In this document: positions 8,725 to 17,719 of the stretch, piece by piece | Position numbering within the stretch: the stretch's first letter is position 1 | Layout: each line of letters starts with the position of its first letter | Assembly: GCF_004361855.1 (NCBI RefSeq) | Contig: NZ_SNWQ01000008.1 | Location: forward strand, 62,001-126,000 | DNA: 64,000 bases | Reading direction: 5' to 3' | DNA from: Kribbella caucasensis | GTDB taxonomy: Bacteria > Actinomycetota > Actinomycetes > Propionibacteriales > Kribbellaceae | The notes under the pieces: generated by a model | Databases searched by the model: none | Seen by the model: only the letters and a program-made list of their open reading frames with translations | What the model was told of the DNA's origin: nothing | Position numbers and translations under genes: made by a program

Positions 8725-9327
8725 GTGACCAGCTTCCCGGCGGCCGCGAAGCGTGTGCGTGACAGTTCAGCGGATCCTGTCGCGCGGTTCTGGGCGCTGC
8801 GGGAATGTTCGCTGCACTTCCCGATCTACGGGTTCCGGGCGACCTGGCATCACCTGACCGTGCAGGCCGGCGTACCTCGGCAGCTGTCGGATGATCCGGA
8901 GTCTCTGACCCGGGCGGTCGACGAGTTGGAGGAGGCTCGCCGGCACTGGCTGCTGCTGCGCTACACGTTCGCGGATCGGCGCCGGCGGGAGAAGGCGATC
9001 GGGCAGCGGCAGCCGACGCTGGGTGATCAGTGGTTGTCGGTGATGAGCCTCGCGTACTGTCCTGATCCTGGCCGGCATCCGGACGAGCGGCTGATCAAGG
9101 TGCTCCATCGGCTGATCGATGCGAATCTGTCTGAGCCTCAGCCGCAGCCGACCTGCGCGGTCTGCGGGAATCCGCGGCCGGTCGACACCTTCTGCACCGC
9201 CTGCGGAGTTGACCCTCGCGGCCCGACGGTCCAACTGCCTGCGGGCATCCGCCAACAGGCCGACGACAGCTGGCACGAGATCTGGCAACGCACCGCCCAG
9301 AAACCCCGCCGCCTCCAGGTCACCTAG
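8725..9327 (+). CDS. Zinc-ribbon protein, function unknown
   Basis: 200 residues from GTG. The first 140 residues are helical, rich in Arg/Trp and without known motif (ALRECSLHFPIYGFRATWHH). A C-terminal zinc ribbon follows, with two CxxC knuckles: CAVCGNPRPVDTFCTACG. The stop overlaps the stop of the convergent MerR gene, the two ends sharing the sequence CTAG. No neighbour suggests a pathway. Confidence 0.75.
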   Translation: MTSFPAAAKRVRDSSADPVARFWALRECSLHFPIYGFRATWHHLTVQAGVPRQLSDDPESLTRAVDELEEARRHWLLLRYTFADRRRREKAIGQRQPTLGDQWLSVMSLAYCPDPGRHPDERLIKVLHRLIDANLSEPQPQPTCAVCGNPRPVDTFCTACGVDPRGPTVQLPAGIRQQADDSWHEIWQRTAQKPRRLQVT

Positions 9328-10112
9328 CTGAGAGGTTGGCCGGGCGGCTCCGCCAGCCGCTCCAGCCGGTTCCAACCAGTCCAGCCACGCTCGCGCATCA
9401 GGTCCACCAGCCGCTGCGCCCGCGGGTCGGTCTCGAGGACAAGTGCGTCCAGAAGGTCGAACGCCAGGTCGTCGTAGGCCATCCCGCCGACGTTGATCCC
9501 GCCCGAGGTGTAGGCCTGCTCGGCCAGGCCGGCCATGATGTCGGCGGCTTCCTCCAGCAGGCCGTCGGGCGGGTCGTCTTCGGAGATCTCCGACAGGACC
9601 CGATAGAGCCGAACCATTTGCGGGTCGTCGAGCTGCGCGTGTTTGCCGGCCATCACCTCGCGGATGTGATCGGGCCAGCGAGCCGCGACCAGGATCCACC
9701 CGTCCCGCTCACCGTCCACTATCCGCTCTGACACCCCGATCTCCCGCAGCCGATCGAGATAGGAGATCACCTCGGGTGGGAGCGCCAGATTGTCCCCGGC
9801 AGTGAGCTGCGCGATCTGCTTGCGGCTGGTCTCCAGCCGTTCGATCTCGTCGCGCAGGCGGCCGTCGATCCGCTGGACCGCTTCGGCAAAGGTCGATGCG
9901 TCGGCTTCGAGCATCTGACCGATCTCGGACAGCGGCGTGCCGGCGTCGGCGAGGGTGCGGATCTTGATGAGGGACACGGCTGCCGTTGCGCCGTACCGCC
10001 GGTATCCCGAAGCATCCCGTTCCGGCTCGGGCAGTAGTCCGATCTGGTGATAGTGCCGCACCGCCCGCGCCGTGACGCCGGCATACGCCGCCAGTTGACC
10101 GATCGTCAGCAT
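9324..10112 (-). CDS. MerR family transcriptional regulator
   Basis: 262 residues. The N-terminal MerR winged helix-turn-helix is intact (MLTIGQLAAYAGVTARAVRHYHQIGLL, then GYRRYGATA). A dimerisation coiled coil follows at about 75-120. The C-terminal 140 residues form a helical effector domain of the TipAS/drug-sensing kind and lack metal-binding cysteines. It is the last gene of an operon behind a DrrAB-like ABC exporter, 35 bases downstream. A palindrome in the exporter promoter at 11737-11751 is the likely target, so it probably controls its own operon in response to an exported compound. Confidence 0.88.
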   Translation of the reverse strand: MLTIGQLAAYAGVTARAVRHYHQIGLLPEPERDASGYRRYGATAAVSLIKIRTLADAGTPLSEIGQMLEADASTFAEAVQRIDGRLRDEIERLETSRKQIAQLTAGDNLALPPEVISYLDRLREIGVSERIVDGERDGWILVAARWPDHIREVMAGKHAQLDDPQMVRLYRVLSEISEDDPPDGLLEEAADIMAGLAEQAYTSGGINVGGMAYDDLAFDLLDALVLETDPRAQRLVDLMRERGWTGWNRLERLAEPPGQPLS

Positions 10113-10147
10113 GCTCTAATCCTGCCCCCGGCCCGGTCGACGCCGGT

Positions 10148-10909
10148 TCAGGAGATCTTGCGACGGTAGGAGACGTTGGCGAACAAGTAGGCGACGACGA
10201 GGATGCCGACGCACCAGGCGAGGGCGGTCCAGATGTCGGAGTCGACCGGCTGCTGGGTGAACAGGTCCCGGACCGCGTTGACGATGGAGGTCACCGGCTG
10301 GTGCTCGGCGAAGGCGCGCACCGGGCCGGGCATGGTGTCGGTGGGCACGAAGGCCGAGCTGATGAACGGCAGGAAGATCAGCGGGTAGGCGAACGCGCTC
10401 GCGCCGTCCACGGACTTTGCGGTGAGGCCGGGGATCACGGCGATCCAAGTCAGCGCCAGGGTGAACAGGACCAGAATGCCGGCGACCGCCAGCCACCCCA
10501 GCACGCCCGCCCCCGACCGGAAGCCCATCAGCAGGGCGACGAGCACGACGACCACGAGCGAGATCAGATTGGCGACCAGCGAGGTCAGCACGTGCGCCCA
10601 CAGCACCGACGACCGCGCGATCGGCATGGACTGGAACCGTTCGAAGATGCCGCCCTGCAGGTCCAGGAAGAGCCGGAAGGCGGTGTAGGAGATTCCCGAG
10701 GCGATCGTGATCAGCAGGATGCCGGGCAGCAGGTAGTTCACGTACTTGTCGGACCCGGTCTGGATCGCGCCGCCGAAGACGTAGACGAACAGCAGCATGA
10801 AGGCGATCGGCATGATCGCGGTCGTGATGATGGTGTCCGGGCTGCGGGCGATGTGGCGCAGCGAACGTCCGGTGAGGACGGTGGTGTCGCCGAGGAAGTG
10901 CTTGTTCAT
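10148..10909 (-). CDS. ABC-2 type transporter permease (DrrB-like)
   Basis: 253 residues with six hydrophobic segments, the standard ABC-2 permease layout. The start overlaps the ATPase stop (ATGA). Conserved features are IMPIAFMLLFVYVFGGAI in helix 1 and FERFQSMPIARSSVLWAH in the first cytoplasmic loop, typical for daunorubicin/nodulation-type exporters (DrrB, NodJ). It should pair with the ATPase encoded upstream to export a hydrophobic compound. The substrate is unknown. Confidence 0.9.
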   Translation of the reverse strand: MNKHFLGDTTVLTGRSLRHIARSPDTIITTAIMPIAFMLLFVYVFGGAIQTGSDKYVNYLLPGILLITIASGISYTAFRLFLDLQGGIFERFQSMPIARSSVLWAHVLTSLVANLISLVVVVLVALLMGFRSGAGVLGWLAVAGILVLFTLALTWIAVIPGLTAKSVDGASAFAYPLIFLPFISSAFVPTDTMPGPVRAFAEHQPVTSIVNAVRDLFTQQPVDSDIWTALAWCVGILVVAYLFANVSYRRKIS

Positions 10910-11718
10910 CGTTGTTCCCCGTCCGTTCTGGCGCTGTCCGTTCTGGCGCCGACGAGAGTGAGGAAGACGTCCTCGAGGGTCGGCTGCTTCTCGACGTACT
11001 CGACCTCGGCGGGTGGGAGGAGTTGCTTGAGCTCATCGAGGGTGCCGTTCACGATGATCCGGCCCTCGTGCAGGATCGCGATCCGGTCGGCGAGTTGCTC
11101 TGCCTCATCGAGGTACTGAGTCGTGAGCAGCACGGTCGTGCCGCCCTGGGCCAGCTCCTTGACGGCCTGCCACACCTCGAGGCGCGCCTCCGGGTCGAGC
11201 CCGGTCGTCGGCTCGTCGAGGAAGACGACCGGCGGGCTCCCGATCAGACTCATCGCGATGTCCAGCCGGCGGCGCATGCCACCGGAGTACGTCGCTACCC
11301 TCCGGCTGCCCGCCTCGGTCAGCGAGAAGCGCCTCAGCAGGTCATCCGCGATCGTGCCCGGGTCCTCGAGGTGCCTCAGCCTGGCGACCAGGACGAGGTT
11401 CTCCCGCCCGCTGAGGATCTCGTCGACCGCCGCGAACTGCCCGGTGAGACTGATGGACTCGCGGACGTCGGCGGCCTGGGTCACGACATCGAAGCCGTTG
11501 ACCCGGGCAGTTCCTGTGTCGGCCTTGAGCAGCGTGGACAGGATCTTCACCACCGTGGTCTTGCCCGCCCCATTCGAGCCGAGCAGGGCGAAGATGCTGC
11601 CCCGCGCCACGTCGATGTCCACACCGCGCAGCACTTTCAACTGCTTGAACGACTTCTCCAGGCCTTGCACGTGTATAGCGGGCTGCTCGACATGATCGGT
11701 TGTTGGCGAGATGCTCAT
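10906..11718 (-). CDS. ABC transporter ATP-binding protein (DrrA-like)
   Basis: 270 residues from ATG 11718; an ATG at 11730 is also in frame but the promoter geometry favours the inner start. All nucleotide-binding motifs are intact: Walker A GSNGAGKTT, signature YSGGMRRRLDIA, Walker B VVFLDEPTTGLDPEA and an H-loop-region substitution (TTQYLDEAEQ, Gln in place of His as in the DrrA/NodI branch). The C-terminal DrrA-type extension ends with PTLEDVFLTLVG. First gene of the ABC-permease-MerR operon. Confidence 0.92.
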   Translation of the reverse strand: MSISPTTDHVEQPAIHVQGLEKSFKQLKVLRGVDIDVARGSIFALLGSNGAGKTTVVKILSTLLKADTGTARVNGFDVVTQAADVRESISLTGQFAAVDEILSGRENLVLVARLRHLEDPGTIADDLLRRFSLTEAGSRRVATYSGGMRRRLDIAMSLIGSPPVVFLDEPTTGLDPEARLEVWQAVKELAQGGTTVLLTTQYLDEAEQLADRIAILHEGRIIVNGTLDELKQLLPPAEVEYVEKQPTLEDVFLTLVGARTDSARTDGEQR

Positions 11719-11726
11719 GCCAGCCA

Positions 11727-11757
11727 GCATGGAGGGTTGACGCTACGTCAAGGTCAA
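11727..11757 (-). promoter_or_regulatory. MerR-type operator/promoter of the DrrAB operon
   Basis: On the minus strand TTGACC (11757-11752) is followed by TTGACGTAGCGTCAA, a perfect 6-3-6 inverted repeat (11751-11737), and after a 19-base spacer by CCATGC as a poor -10. Long 19-20-base spacers with a palindrome inside are the hallmark of MerR-activated promoters. Transcription would start at or next to the ATG at 11718. The -10 match is weak, as expected for an activator-dependent promoter. Confidence 0.6.
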
Positions 11758-11791
11758 GCCCGCTGGGCAGATTGTCTATCCCTTGGATTAC

Positions 11792-12457
11792 TCAGTCGGT
11801 CGGCCAGGACTTGGCCAGCAGTGCCCGGGTGTCGGAGAGGAGCTGGGGCAGGACCTTCGTCTGGCCGACGACGGGCATGAAGTTGGTGTCGCCGCCCCAG
11901 CGAGGGACGACGTGCTGGTGGAGGTGGGCGGCGATACCGGCGCCCGCGATCTCCCCCTGGTTCATGCCGATGTTGAAGCCGTGGGCGCCCGACACGATCC
12001 GGATCGCCTGCATCGCCTCCTGGGTCAGGCGCGCGACGTCGGCGACCTCCCCCGGCGTGAGCTCGGTGTAGTCCGCGACGTGACGGTACGGGACCACCAT
12101 CAGGTGACCGGGGTTGTACGGATACAGGTTCAGCACCACGTACGCCGAGTCCGCCCGCTGCACGATCAGCCCGTCGGCGTCGGACAGCCCCGGGATCCGG
12201 CAGAACGGGCAGCCCGATCCCGCCTCCGCACTCGTCGGCTTGTTCTCACCGGCGATGTAGGCCATCCGATGCGGCGTCCACAACCGCAGGAACGGATCCG
12301 GTATGCCGACCCCGTCCTGAGTCCCCAGCTCCTCCGGCTCGTACGGCGACCCGGCATCACCACCTACCCCGGGATCACCACCCGACCCGAGACCGCCGCC
12401 GACCCCAGGATCGCCGCCCACCTCGGGATCGCCGCCCGCCCCGAGATCGTCCGTCAT
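11792..12457 (-). CDS. HIT domain protein (Ap4A phosphorylase-like)
   Basis: 221 residues; ATG at 12457 overlaps the thrS stop (ATGA). Residues 1-35 are an unusual Gly/Asp/Pro-rich repetitive stretch ([14 protein letters not shown]). The HIT fold follows, with CPFCRI, a conserved [17 protein letters not shown] block and the triad [10 protein letters not shown]. The mycobacterial protein in the same thrS-linked position is a diadenosine tetraphosphate phosphorylase, which is the best guess here. The repetitive N-terminus is probably disordered and may vary between strains. Confidence 0.88.
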   Translation of the reverse strand: MTDDLGAGGDPEVGGDPGVGGGLGSGGDPGVGGDAGSPYEPEELGTQDGVGIPDPFLRLWTPHRMAYIAGENKPTSAEAGSGCPFCRIPGLSDADGLIVQRADSAYVVLNLYPYNPGHLMVVPYRHVADYTELTPGEVADVARLTQEAMQAIRIVSGAHGFNIGMNQGEIAGAGIAAHLHQHVVPRWGGDTNFMPVVGQTKVLPQLLSDTRALLAKSWPTD

Positions 12458-14481
12458 ACCTGCACGCGCTTCTTCACGGCCTCGACGATCTCGGTGATCG
12501 CGTCGGCGATCGGGATGCCGTTCTTCTGGGAGCCGTCGCGGTAGCGGAACGAGACTGAGCCGGCCGCCATATCGTCGTCGCCGGCGATCAGCATGTACGG
12601 CACCTTCGACTTCTGCGCGTTCCGGATCTTCTTCTGCATCCGGTCGTCCGAGGAGTCGACCTCGATCCGGATCCCCTGCGCCTTGAGCTGCGCGGCCACG
12701 TCGTACAGGTAGTCCACGTGCCCGTCGGTGATCGGGATGCCGATCACCTGGACCGGCGCGAGCCACGGCGGGAAGACACCCGCGTAGTGCTCGGTCAGCA
12801 CCGCGACGAACCGCTCGATCGAGCCGAACAGCGCGCGATGGATCATCACCGGCCGCTGCCGGGAACCGTCGGGCGCGGTGTACTCCAGCTCGAACCGCTC
12901 GGGCAGGTTGAAGTCCAGCTGGATCGTCGACATCTGCCAGGTCCGGCCGATCGCGTCCTTCGCCTGGACGGAGATCTTCGGACCGTAGAACGCGGCGCCG
13001 CCCGGATCCGGGATCAGCTCCAGGCCGGAACCCTCGGCGACCTCGCGCAGCGTCTCGGTCGCCTCCTCCCAGACCTCGTCGGAGCCGACGAACTTGTCCG
13101 GGTTCTTGCTCGACAGCTCGAGGTAGAAGTCGTCCAGACCGTAGTCGGCGAGCAGGCCGAGCACGAACGTCAGCAGGTTGCGCAACTCGTCGCGCATCTG
13201 CTCGCGGGTGCAGTAGATGTGCGCGTCGTCCTGGGTGAAGCCGCGGGCGCGCGTCATACCGTGGACGACCCCGGACTTCTCCAGCCGGTAGACCGTGCCG
13301 AACTCGAACAGCCGCAACGGCAGCTCACGGTACGACCGGCCGCGCGCCGCGAAGATCAGGTTGTGCATCGGGCAGTTCATCGGCTTCAGGTAGTAGTCCT
13401 GGCCCTGCTTGCGGATCTGTCCGTCCGCGCCGCGCTCCTCGTCCAGGTGCATCGGCGGGTACATGCCGTCGGCGTACCAGTCGAGGTGGCCCGAGGTCTC
13501 GAACAGGTGTGCTTTGGTGATGTGCGGTGAGTAGACGAACTCGTACCCGTCCTCGACGTGCCGCTGGCGGGAGTAGTCCTCCATCACCTTGCGGAGGACA
13601 CCGCCCTTGGGGTGGAAGACCGCCAGCCCGGAGCCGATCTCGTCCGGGAAGCTGAACAGGTCCAGCTCCGTGCCGAGCTTGCGGTGATCCCGTTTCGCCG
13701 CCTCCTCGAGCCGGGTCAGGTGCGCCTTCAGCTCGTCGCGCGACTCCCAGGCGGTGCCGTAGATGCGCTGCAGCTGCGGGTTCTTCTCGCTCCCCCGCCA
13801 GTACGCCGCGGCGGTCCGCATCAGCTTGAAGTTGCCCAGATACCCGGTCGCCGGGACGTGCGGACCGCGGCACAGGTCCTTCCAGGCGACCGTGTCGTCG
13901 CGCCGGACGTTGTCGTAGATGGTCAGCTCGCCACCGCCGACCTCGACACTCGCCCCTTCGGCGGCGTCCGCCGCGGAGCCTTTGATGCCGATCAGCTCCA
14001 GCTTGTACGGCTCGGCCGCCAGCTCGGTACGGGCGTCGTCGTCGGAGACCACCCGGCGGCTGAACCGCTGCCGCTCCTTGATGATCTGCTGCATCTTCTT
14101 CTCGAGCGTGCCCAGGTCCTCCGGGGTGAACGGAGTGGGTACGTCGAAGTCGTAGTAGAACCCGTTCTCCACCGGCGGGCCGATGCCGAGCTTGGCGGCC
14201 GGGAACAGCTCCTGCACCGCCTGCGCGAGGACGTGCGCGGTCGAGTGCCGGATGATCGCGCGGCCGTCCTCGGAGGCCGCCTTCACCGGCTCGATCTCGT
14301 CGCCGTCGGCCACCACCCGGGACAGGTCCCGCAGCTCGCCGTTGACCCGCGCGGCGATGGCGGAGCGGTCCTGGCCGAAGATCTCGGCGAACAGCTCCCC
14401 GATCGTCGTCGTCTCGGTCACGCTCCGCTCAGCCTCGCCCTCGACGCCGACCAGATGGACCTTGACTTCCGACACGTTCAC
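12454..14481 (-). CDS. thrS: Threonyl-tRNA synthetase
   Basis: 675 residues, full length. Domain order is TGS (1-65), editing domain N2 (around [14 protein letters not shown] and the HxxxH-type SAHVLAQAV), class II catalytic core with motif 2 ([15 protein letters not shown]) and zinc-binding residues (MNCPMHN, later [12 protein letters not shown] as motif 3), and C-terminal anticodon-binding domain (from about 570). It charges tRNA-Thr and edits mis-acylated Ser. A GAGGAG site precedes the start. The gene leads a two-gene unit with the HIT protein; a T-box leader was looked for and not seen. Confidence 0.98.
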   Translation of the reverse strand: MNVSEVKVHLVGVEGEAERSVTETTTIGELFAEIFGQDRSAIAARVNGELRDLSRVVADGDEIEPVKAASEDGRAIIRHSTAHVLAQAVQELFPAAKLGIGPPVENGFYYDFDVPTPFTPEDLGTLEKKMQQIIKERQRFSRRVVSDDDARTELAAEPYKLELIGIKGSAADAAEGASVEVGGGELTIYDNVRRDDTVAWKDLCRGPHVPATGYLGNFKLMRTAAAYWRGSEKNPQLQRIYGTAWESRDELKAHLTRLEEAAKRDHRKLGTELDLFSFPDEIGSGLAVFHPKGGVLRKVMEDYSRQRHVEDGYEFVYSPHITKAHLFETSGHLDWYADGMYPPMHLDEERGADGQIRKQGQDYYLKPMNCPMHNLIFAARGRSYRELPLRLFEFGTVYRLEKSGVVHGMTRARGFTQDDAHIYCTREQMRDELRNLLTFVLGLLADYGLDDFYLELSSKNPDKFVGSDEVWEEATETLREVAEGSGLELIPDPGGAAFYGPKISVQAKDAIGRTWQMSTIQLDFNLPERFELEYTAPDGSRQRPVMIHRALFGSIERFVAVLTEHYAGVFPPWLAPVQVIGIPITDGHVDYLYDVAAQLKAQGIRIEVDSSDDRMQKKIRNAQKSKVPYMLIAGDDDMAAGSVSFRYRDGSQKNGIPIADAITEIVEAVKKRVQV

Positions 14482-14706
14482 TCCTCAGGACAGCGTTGCG
14501 TCTTTTCCGGCGGCCCACGGAACTGCGGGCCGTCACGCACAGATGGTATCGACTCCCGTCCCGCGCCCGGACGGCGTATCCACAGGCCCGGCTCAGGGTC
14601 GTACCTGACGAAAGTCGGGGGTACGACCAGCCGTAGGTCCGATGTGGAAGGGGTGCCCTGCTTCCTAGGTTCGAGTCAACGATCCGAAACCAGGAGGGGC
14701 GGCCGC

Positions 14707-15069
14707 GTGATCAGGCTCGAAGGACTCAGCAAGAGATACGGCGACACCACCGCCGTGGACTCGCTCGACCTCACCGTCTCGCCCGGCCGGGTGACCGGCT
14801 TCCTCGGCCCGCACGGCGCCGGCAAGTCCACCACCATGCGGATGATCCTCGGCCTCGACACCCCGACCGAAGGCGCCGCCCTCGTCGACGGCCGCCCGTA
14901 CGCCGCCTGGCCGGCACCACTGACCAAGGTCGGGGCGCTGCTCGGCGACCTCGCGCACGAGCACGGTGTCCGGCTGCACGAGCTACACACCCAGCGGGCG
15001 TCGCTGGAAGAGGCCTACATGGAGCTCACCGCCGACAGCGTCCAGTACGGCGTGGCGGCGGGCTCATGA
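14707..15069 (+). pseudogene. ABC-2 exporter ATPase with large internal in-frame deletion
   Basis: 120 residues from GTG 14707, with a strong AGGAGGGG site. Residues 1-78 match the N-terminus of an ABC-2 ATPase, including Walker A GPHGAGKST (His in place of the usual Asn) and WPAPLTKVGALL. The sequence then jumps to a C-terminal tail, HGVRLHELHTQRASLEEAYMELT, normally about 280 residues into such proteins. The Q-loop, signature, Walker B and H-loop are gone, so it cannot hydrolyse ATP. The frame is intact and its stop overlaps the start of the DedA gene, so it may survive for coupled translation. Confidence 0.8.
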
Positions 15070-15713
15070 GCGACGCGATCCTGCACCTCACCGATGAGCT
15101 GATGTCGTCCTGGTGGATCTACCTGGCGCTGTGGGGATTCGCCGCATTGGACGGATTCTTCCCGGCGATTCCGAGCGAGACATTGGTTGTCACGGCCGGC
15201 GTGTTCGCAGCCACCGGCGAGCCAAACCTGTACGGCGTCGTGGTGGCCGCCGCAGCCGGAGCGTTCCTCGGCGACCACCTCTCCTACGCACTGGGCCGGG
15301 GTGCGGGTGGGCGGCTCATCGATCGGCTGAAGCCAGGGACGAAGCGGCATGCGATGAGCCTGTGGGCGCGGAAGGCGCTCGAAGATCGCGGTGGGCTCGT
15401 CCTGGTGGTCGCGCGGTATGTCCCGGGTGGCCGGACCGCCGTCACGCTGACGATGGGATCTGTGCGCTATCCGCTGCGCAAGTTCTCGTTCTTCGCCGGG
15501 ATCGCGGCGGTCAGCTGGGGCCTGTACTGCGCGCTGGTCGGCTACATCGGCGGCAAGGCCTTCGAGGACAACCCGCTGAAGGGCGTCGTCCTCGGCATCG
15601 GCCTGGCCCTCGCGGTGACGTTGATCGTCGAACTCGTCCGGCATCGGCTCCGGAAGCGGCGTGAAGCTCAGGTCGAGCCTCAGAGTGAACTCGTGGAAGC
15701 AGGTGAAAGGTGA
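15066..15713 (+). CDS. DedA family membrane protein
   Basis: 215 residues with about five hydrophobic segments. Conserved DedA features are FFPAIPSETLVVTAG, the GDHLSYALGRGAG loop, and RYVPGGRTAVTLTMG with the conserved arginines of the family. DedA proteins act in membrane homeostasis, and some are polyprenyl- or phospholipid-recycling flippases. The C-terminus is long and charged. Translation probably depends on the overlapping upstream frame, a deleted ABC ATPase. Confidence 0.9.
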   Translation: MSDAILHLTDELMSSWWIYLALWGFAALDGFFPAIPSETLVVTAGVFAATGEPNLYGVVVAAAAGAFLGDHLSYALGRGAGGRLIDRLKPGTKRHAMSLWARKALEDRGGLVLVVARYVPGGRTAVTLTMGSVRYPLRKFSFFAGIAAVSWGLYCALVGYIGGKAFEDNPLKGVVLGIGLALAVTLIVELVRHRLRKRREAQVEPQSELVEAGER

Positions 15714-15772
15714 GCACGGCAACCGTCACCCTCAGGTCGAGGTCCGGCGCCCAAGCACAACCCCGCCGCCTT

Positions 15773-15909
15773 GAACAACAACCGGGGACCTCGAACAAGA
15801 ACCCGGGACCGTGAACAACCGGGGACCGTGAACAAGAACCCGGGGCCTCGAACAACAACCCGGGGCCTCGAACGACAACCGGGGACCGTGAACAACAACC
15901 CGGGACCGT
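15773..15909 (+). repeat. Seven-copy 20-bp tandem repeat array
   Basis: Seven head-to-tail units of consensus GAACAACAACCCGGGACCGT, six of 20 bases and one of 17, with CGGGG/CCGGGG and CTC/CGT variants. The array lies in the 427-base gap between the DedA stop (15713) and the ParA-like gene (16141). Downstream to about 15975 are related broken words (TTCATGTTCAAG, CTGTTCAAGG) in the opposite orientation. No coding potential is evident and there are no spacers, so it is not CRISPR. The rest of the gap holds the terminator at 16093. Confidence 0.85.
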
Positions 15910-16092
15910 GAACTGGCTACTTCATGTTCAAGCCCCCCACTTCTTGACCGAGCTCCCCAGTTCCTGTTCAAGGTAATGGCCATCGCACCGCACCACTGCC
16001 GAACTGTCCCGCCACTGGCAGCTTGTTGCACCGCTGGTTCCGCCACTGGCGACCCGTCTCCGGCAGGTGGTGGTCGCCGTACTCGGGTAGAA

Positions 16093-16135
16093 CAGCGGAG
16101 TCGCCCGGGCCTTGAGGGCCTGGGCGACTCCGCTG
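16093..16135 (-). terminator. Strong hairpin terminator of the ParA-like gene
   Basis: A 19-base stem (CAGCGGAGTCGCCCGGGCC with its complement, one G-T pair) closes a five-base loop. It begins six bases after the stop codon of the minus-strand ATPase. There is no long U tract, as is common in high-GC actinobacteria. Confidence 0.85.
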
Positions 16136-16140
16136 TGCTG

Positions 16141-17562
16141 TTAGCGCGGGACGTTGAGGGCGATGGTGATCTGCTCGGCGACCCTGGCGGCCAACTCCAG
16201 CCCGGCACGGCGGGTGGCCGGCAGGAGGGCCGAGTGATCCAGCGGACCCTCGGCGGCGATGTGCGGGTCGGTCGGGATGTCCACGACGGCGGCGGCGCGC
16301 GATTCGAAGTACGGGCGGAGTTGCTTCTCGACTTCCTTGTTCACGTCGCCGGGGCCGTTGCTGACCGCGATCACCGCACGGCGGATCAGCCGCTGCGCCT
16401 CGGGACCCTGGTTGTCGAGCTCCTCGAGCATCTGCACCGCGGCGGCACAGGACAGGCTCTTCCACTTGATCGGGATGACGAGGGCATCCGACGCCTTCAT
16501 CGCCTCGCGCCAGTTGCTGGAGCCCTCGTTGTTACCGGTGTCGATCACCAGCACCTTGTAGAACCGGCTCAGCAACCGGTGCACCTGGTCGAAGTCCTTC
16601 GCCTCGATCTGCGCGTACGTCGTGGTCGCGGACGTCAGCACGTCGTACTGACCGGCCACCTGATGCCGCAGGTACGCGGCGACGTCACCGAGGCGCGCGT
16701 CCGGCTGGGTCAGCATCGGCATCGCCTGCAGCAGGTCGGTCACGGTGGAGCGCGCGTTCGTGTCGTGGGTGCGCAGGTGCATGTTGCCGCGCAGCTCGTT
16801 GTTGTCCCAGGCCACTACCCCGCCACCGCGGGCCTGGCCGAGAGCACCGGCCAGCAACAGCGTCGTCGGGGTCTTGCCCGAGCCGCCCTTCGGGTTCGCC
16901 ACGGTGATCGTCACCGGACGACGGAACGCGGTCGCGGCAGTCGCCCGGGCGATGCGCTCCGTCCGCTCGGACGAACCAGGACGCATCTTGAGCATGCTGC
17001 GCACACCGCGCTCAGCCGGAGCCTCCCGCGGCAGCGGCAGGGCCTGGATGAGCTCGTCGGTCCGGTACGAGACCTCCCGCTGTGGCTGCGGTGCGTGCTG
17101 ACTGGGGACGCCCTGCGGGAAGAAGTGCTGTGCGGCCGGGGACAGCGGCTGGTGGTGCTCCTCCTGCTCGGGTGCAGGCTGGGTCCACCCATCTGAGGCC
17201 GCCTTCGCCGGCGTGTGGTGGGCCGCGGCAGATTGACCCCACGCGTCCCCGGCGGGCTGGGTCCAGGCGTCGCTGCCCGACGCCGTGCTGGAGTCGCCGC
17301 CGTCGCTCGCCGAATGGGTCCAGGGGTCGCTGGCCGGTTGGGCCTGCTGGGTCTCAGGCTGGTTCCACGAATCGCCCGGGAACTCCTGGGCGAGAGCGTC
17401 GGCCGGCTTGTCCTCGGGCTGTTCGTCGACCGGCTCGGGCTCGGGAGTGGTACCGGCCGGATCCGGCTGGGACCACGACGGGGTCGGCTGCCACATTCTC
17501 CGGACCTCGGCCGCCGCCGCTTCCCGGTCCTTGTGCTGTCCGGAGTTGTGCGAGTCGGTCAC
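16141..17562 (-). CDS. ParA/MinD-like ATPase with long disordered N-terminus
   Basis: 473 residues. Residues 1-190 are Pro/Gln/Ser-rich and contain a W-containing repeat (SDPWTHSA, SDAWTQPA, GDAWGQSA, SDGWTQPA). The ATPase domain starts at about 215 with a deviant Walker A, NPKGGSGKTPTT, followed by VVAWDNNELRG and KVLVIDTGNNEG. The domain resembles the actinobacterial EspI/MinD-like group that positions secretion or division machinery rather than plasmid ParA. There is no ParB partner and no parS-like site nearby. It is a single gene with its own terminator. Confidence 0.85.
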   Translation of the reverse strand: MTDSHNSGQHKDREAAAAEVRRMWQPTPSWSQPDPAGTTPEPEPVDEQPEDKPADALAQEFPGDSWNQPETQQAQPASDPWTHSASDGGDSSTASGSDAWTQPAGDAWGQSAAAHHTPAKAASDGWTQPAPEQEEHHQPLSPAAQHFFPQGVPSQHAPQPQREVSYRTDELIQALPLPREAPAERGVRSMLKMRPGSSERTERIARATAATAFRRPVTITVANPKGGSGKTPTTLLLAGALGQARGGGVVAWDNNELRGNMHLRTHDTNARSTVTDLLQAMPMLTQPDARLGDVAAYLRHQVAGQYDVLTSATTTYAQIEAKDFDQVHRLLSRFYKVLVIDTGNNEGSSNWREAMKASDALVIPIKWKSLSCAAAVQMLEELDNQGPEAQRLIRRAVIAVSNGPGDVNKEVEKQLRPYFESRAAAVVDIPTDPHIAAEGPLDHSALLPATRRAGLELAARVAEQITIALNVPR

Positions 17563-17719
17563 GACCTGGATCCCCTGTTTCTCTCAGCGGGGCGGTGCCT
17601 GCCGCCCGCGGTGTGCTGGTCCGCCCGGGCTGTACCCCCGGGGAAGCTCCACTATCCCATGACCAAGTGTCGACGGGATGTCACGCCCCGGAGCGTCGCC
17701 CGGCCCCTTCCTGCCATTG

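Noticed and set aside
14482..14706. T-box or other riboswitch upstream of thrS
   Set aside because: No T-box sequence (TGGNACCGCG) or specifier hairpin found; only an ordinary ribosome-binding site is seen.
15773..15909. CRISPR array
   Set aside because: Repeats abut directly with no unique spacers, and no cas gene is in the window.
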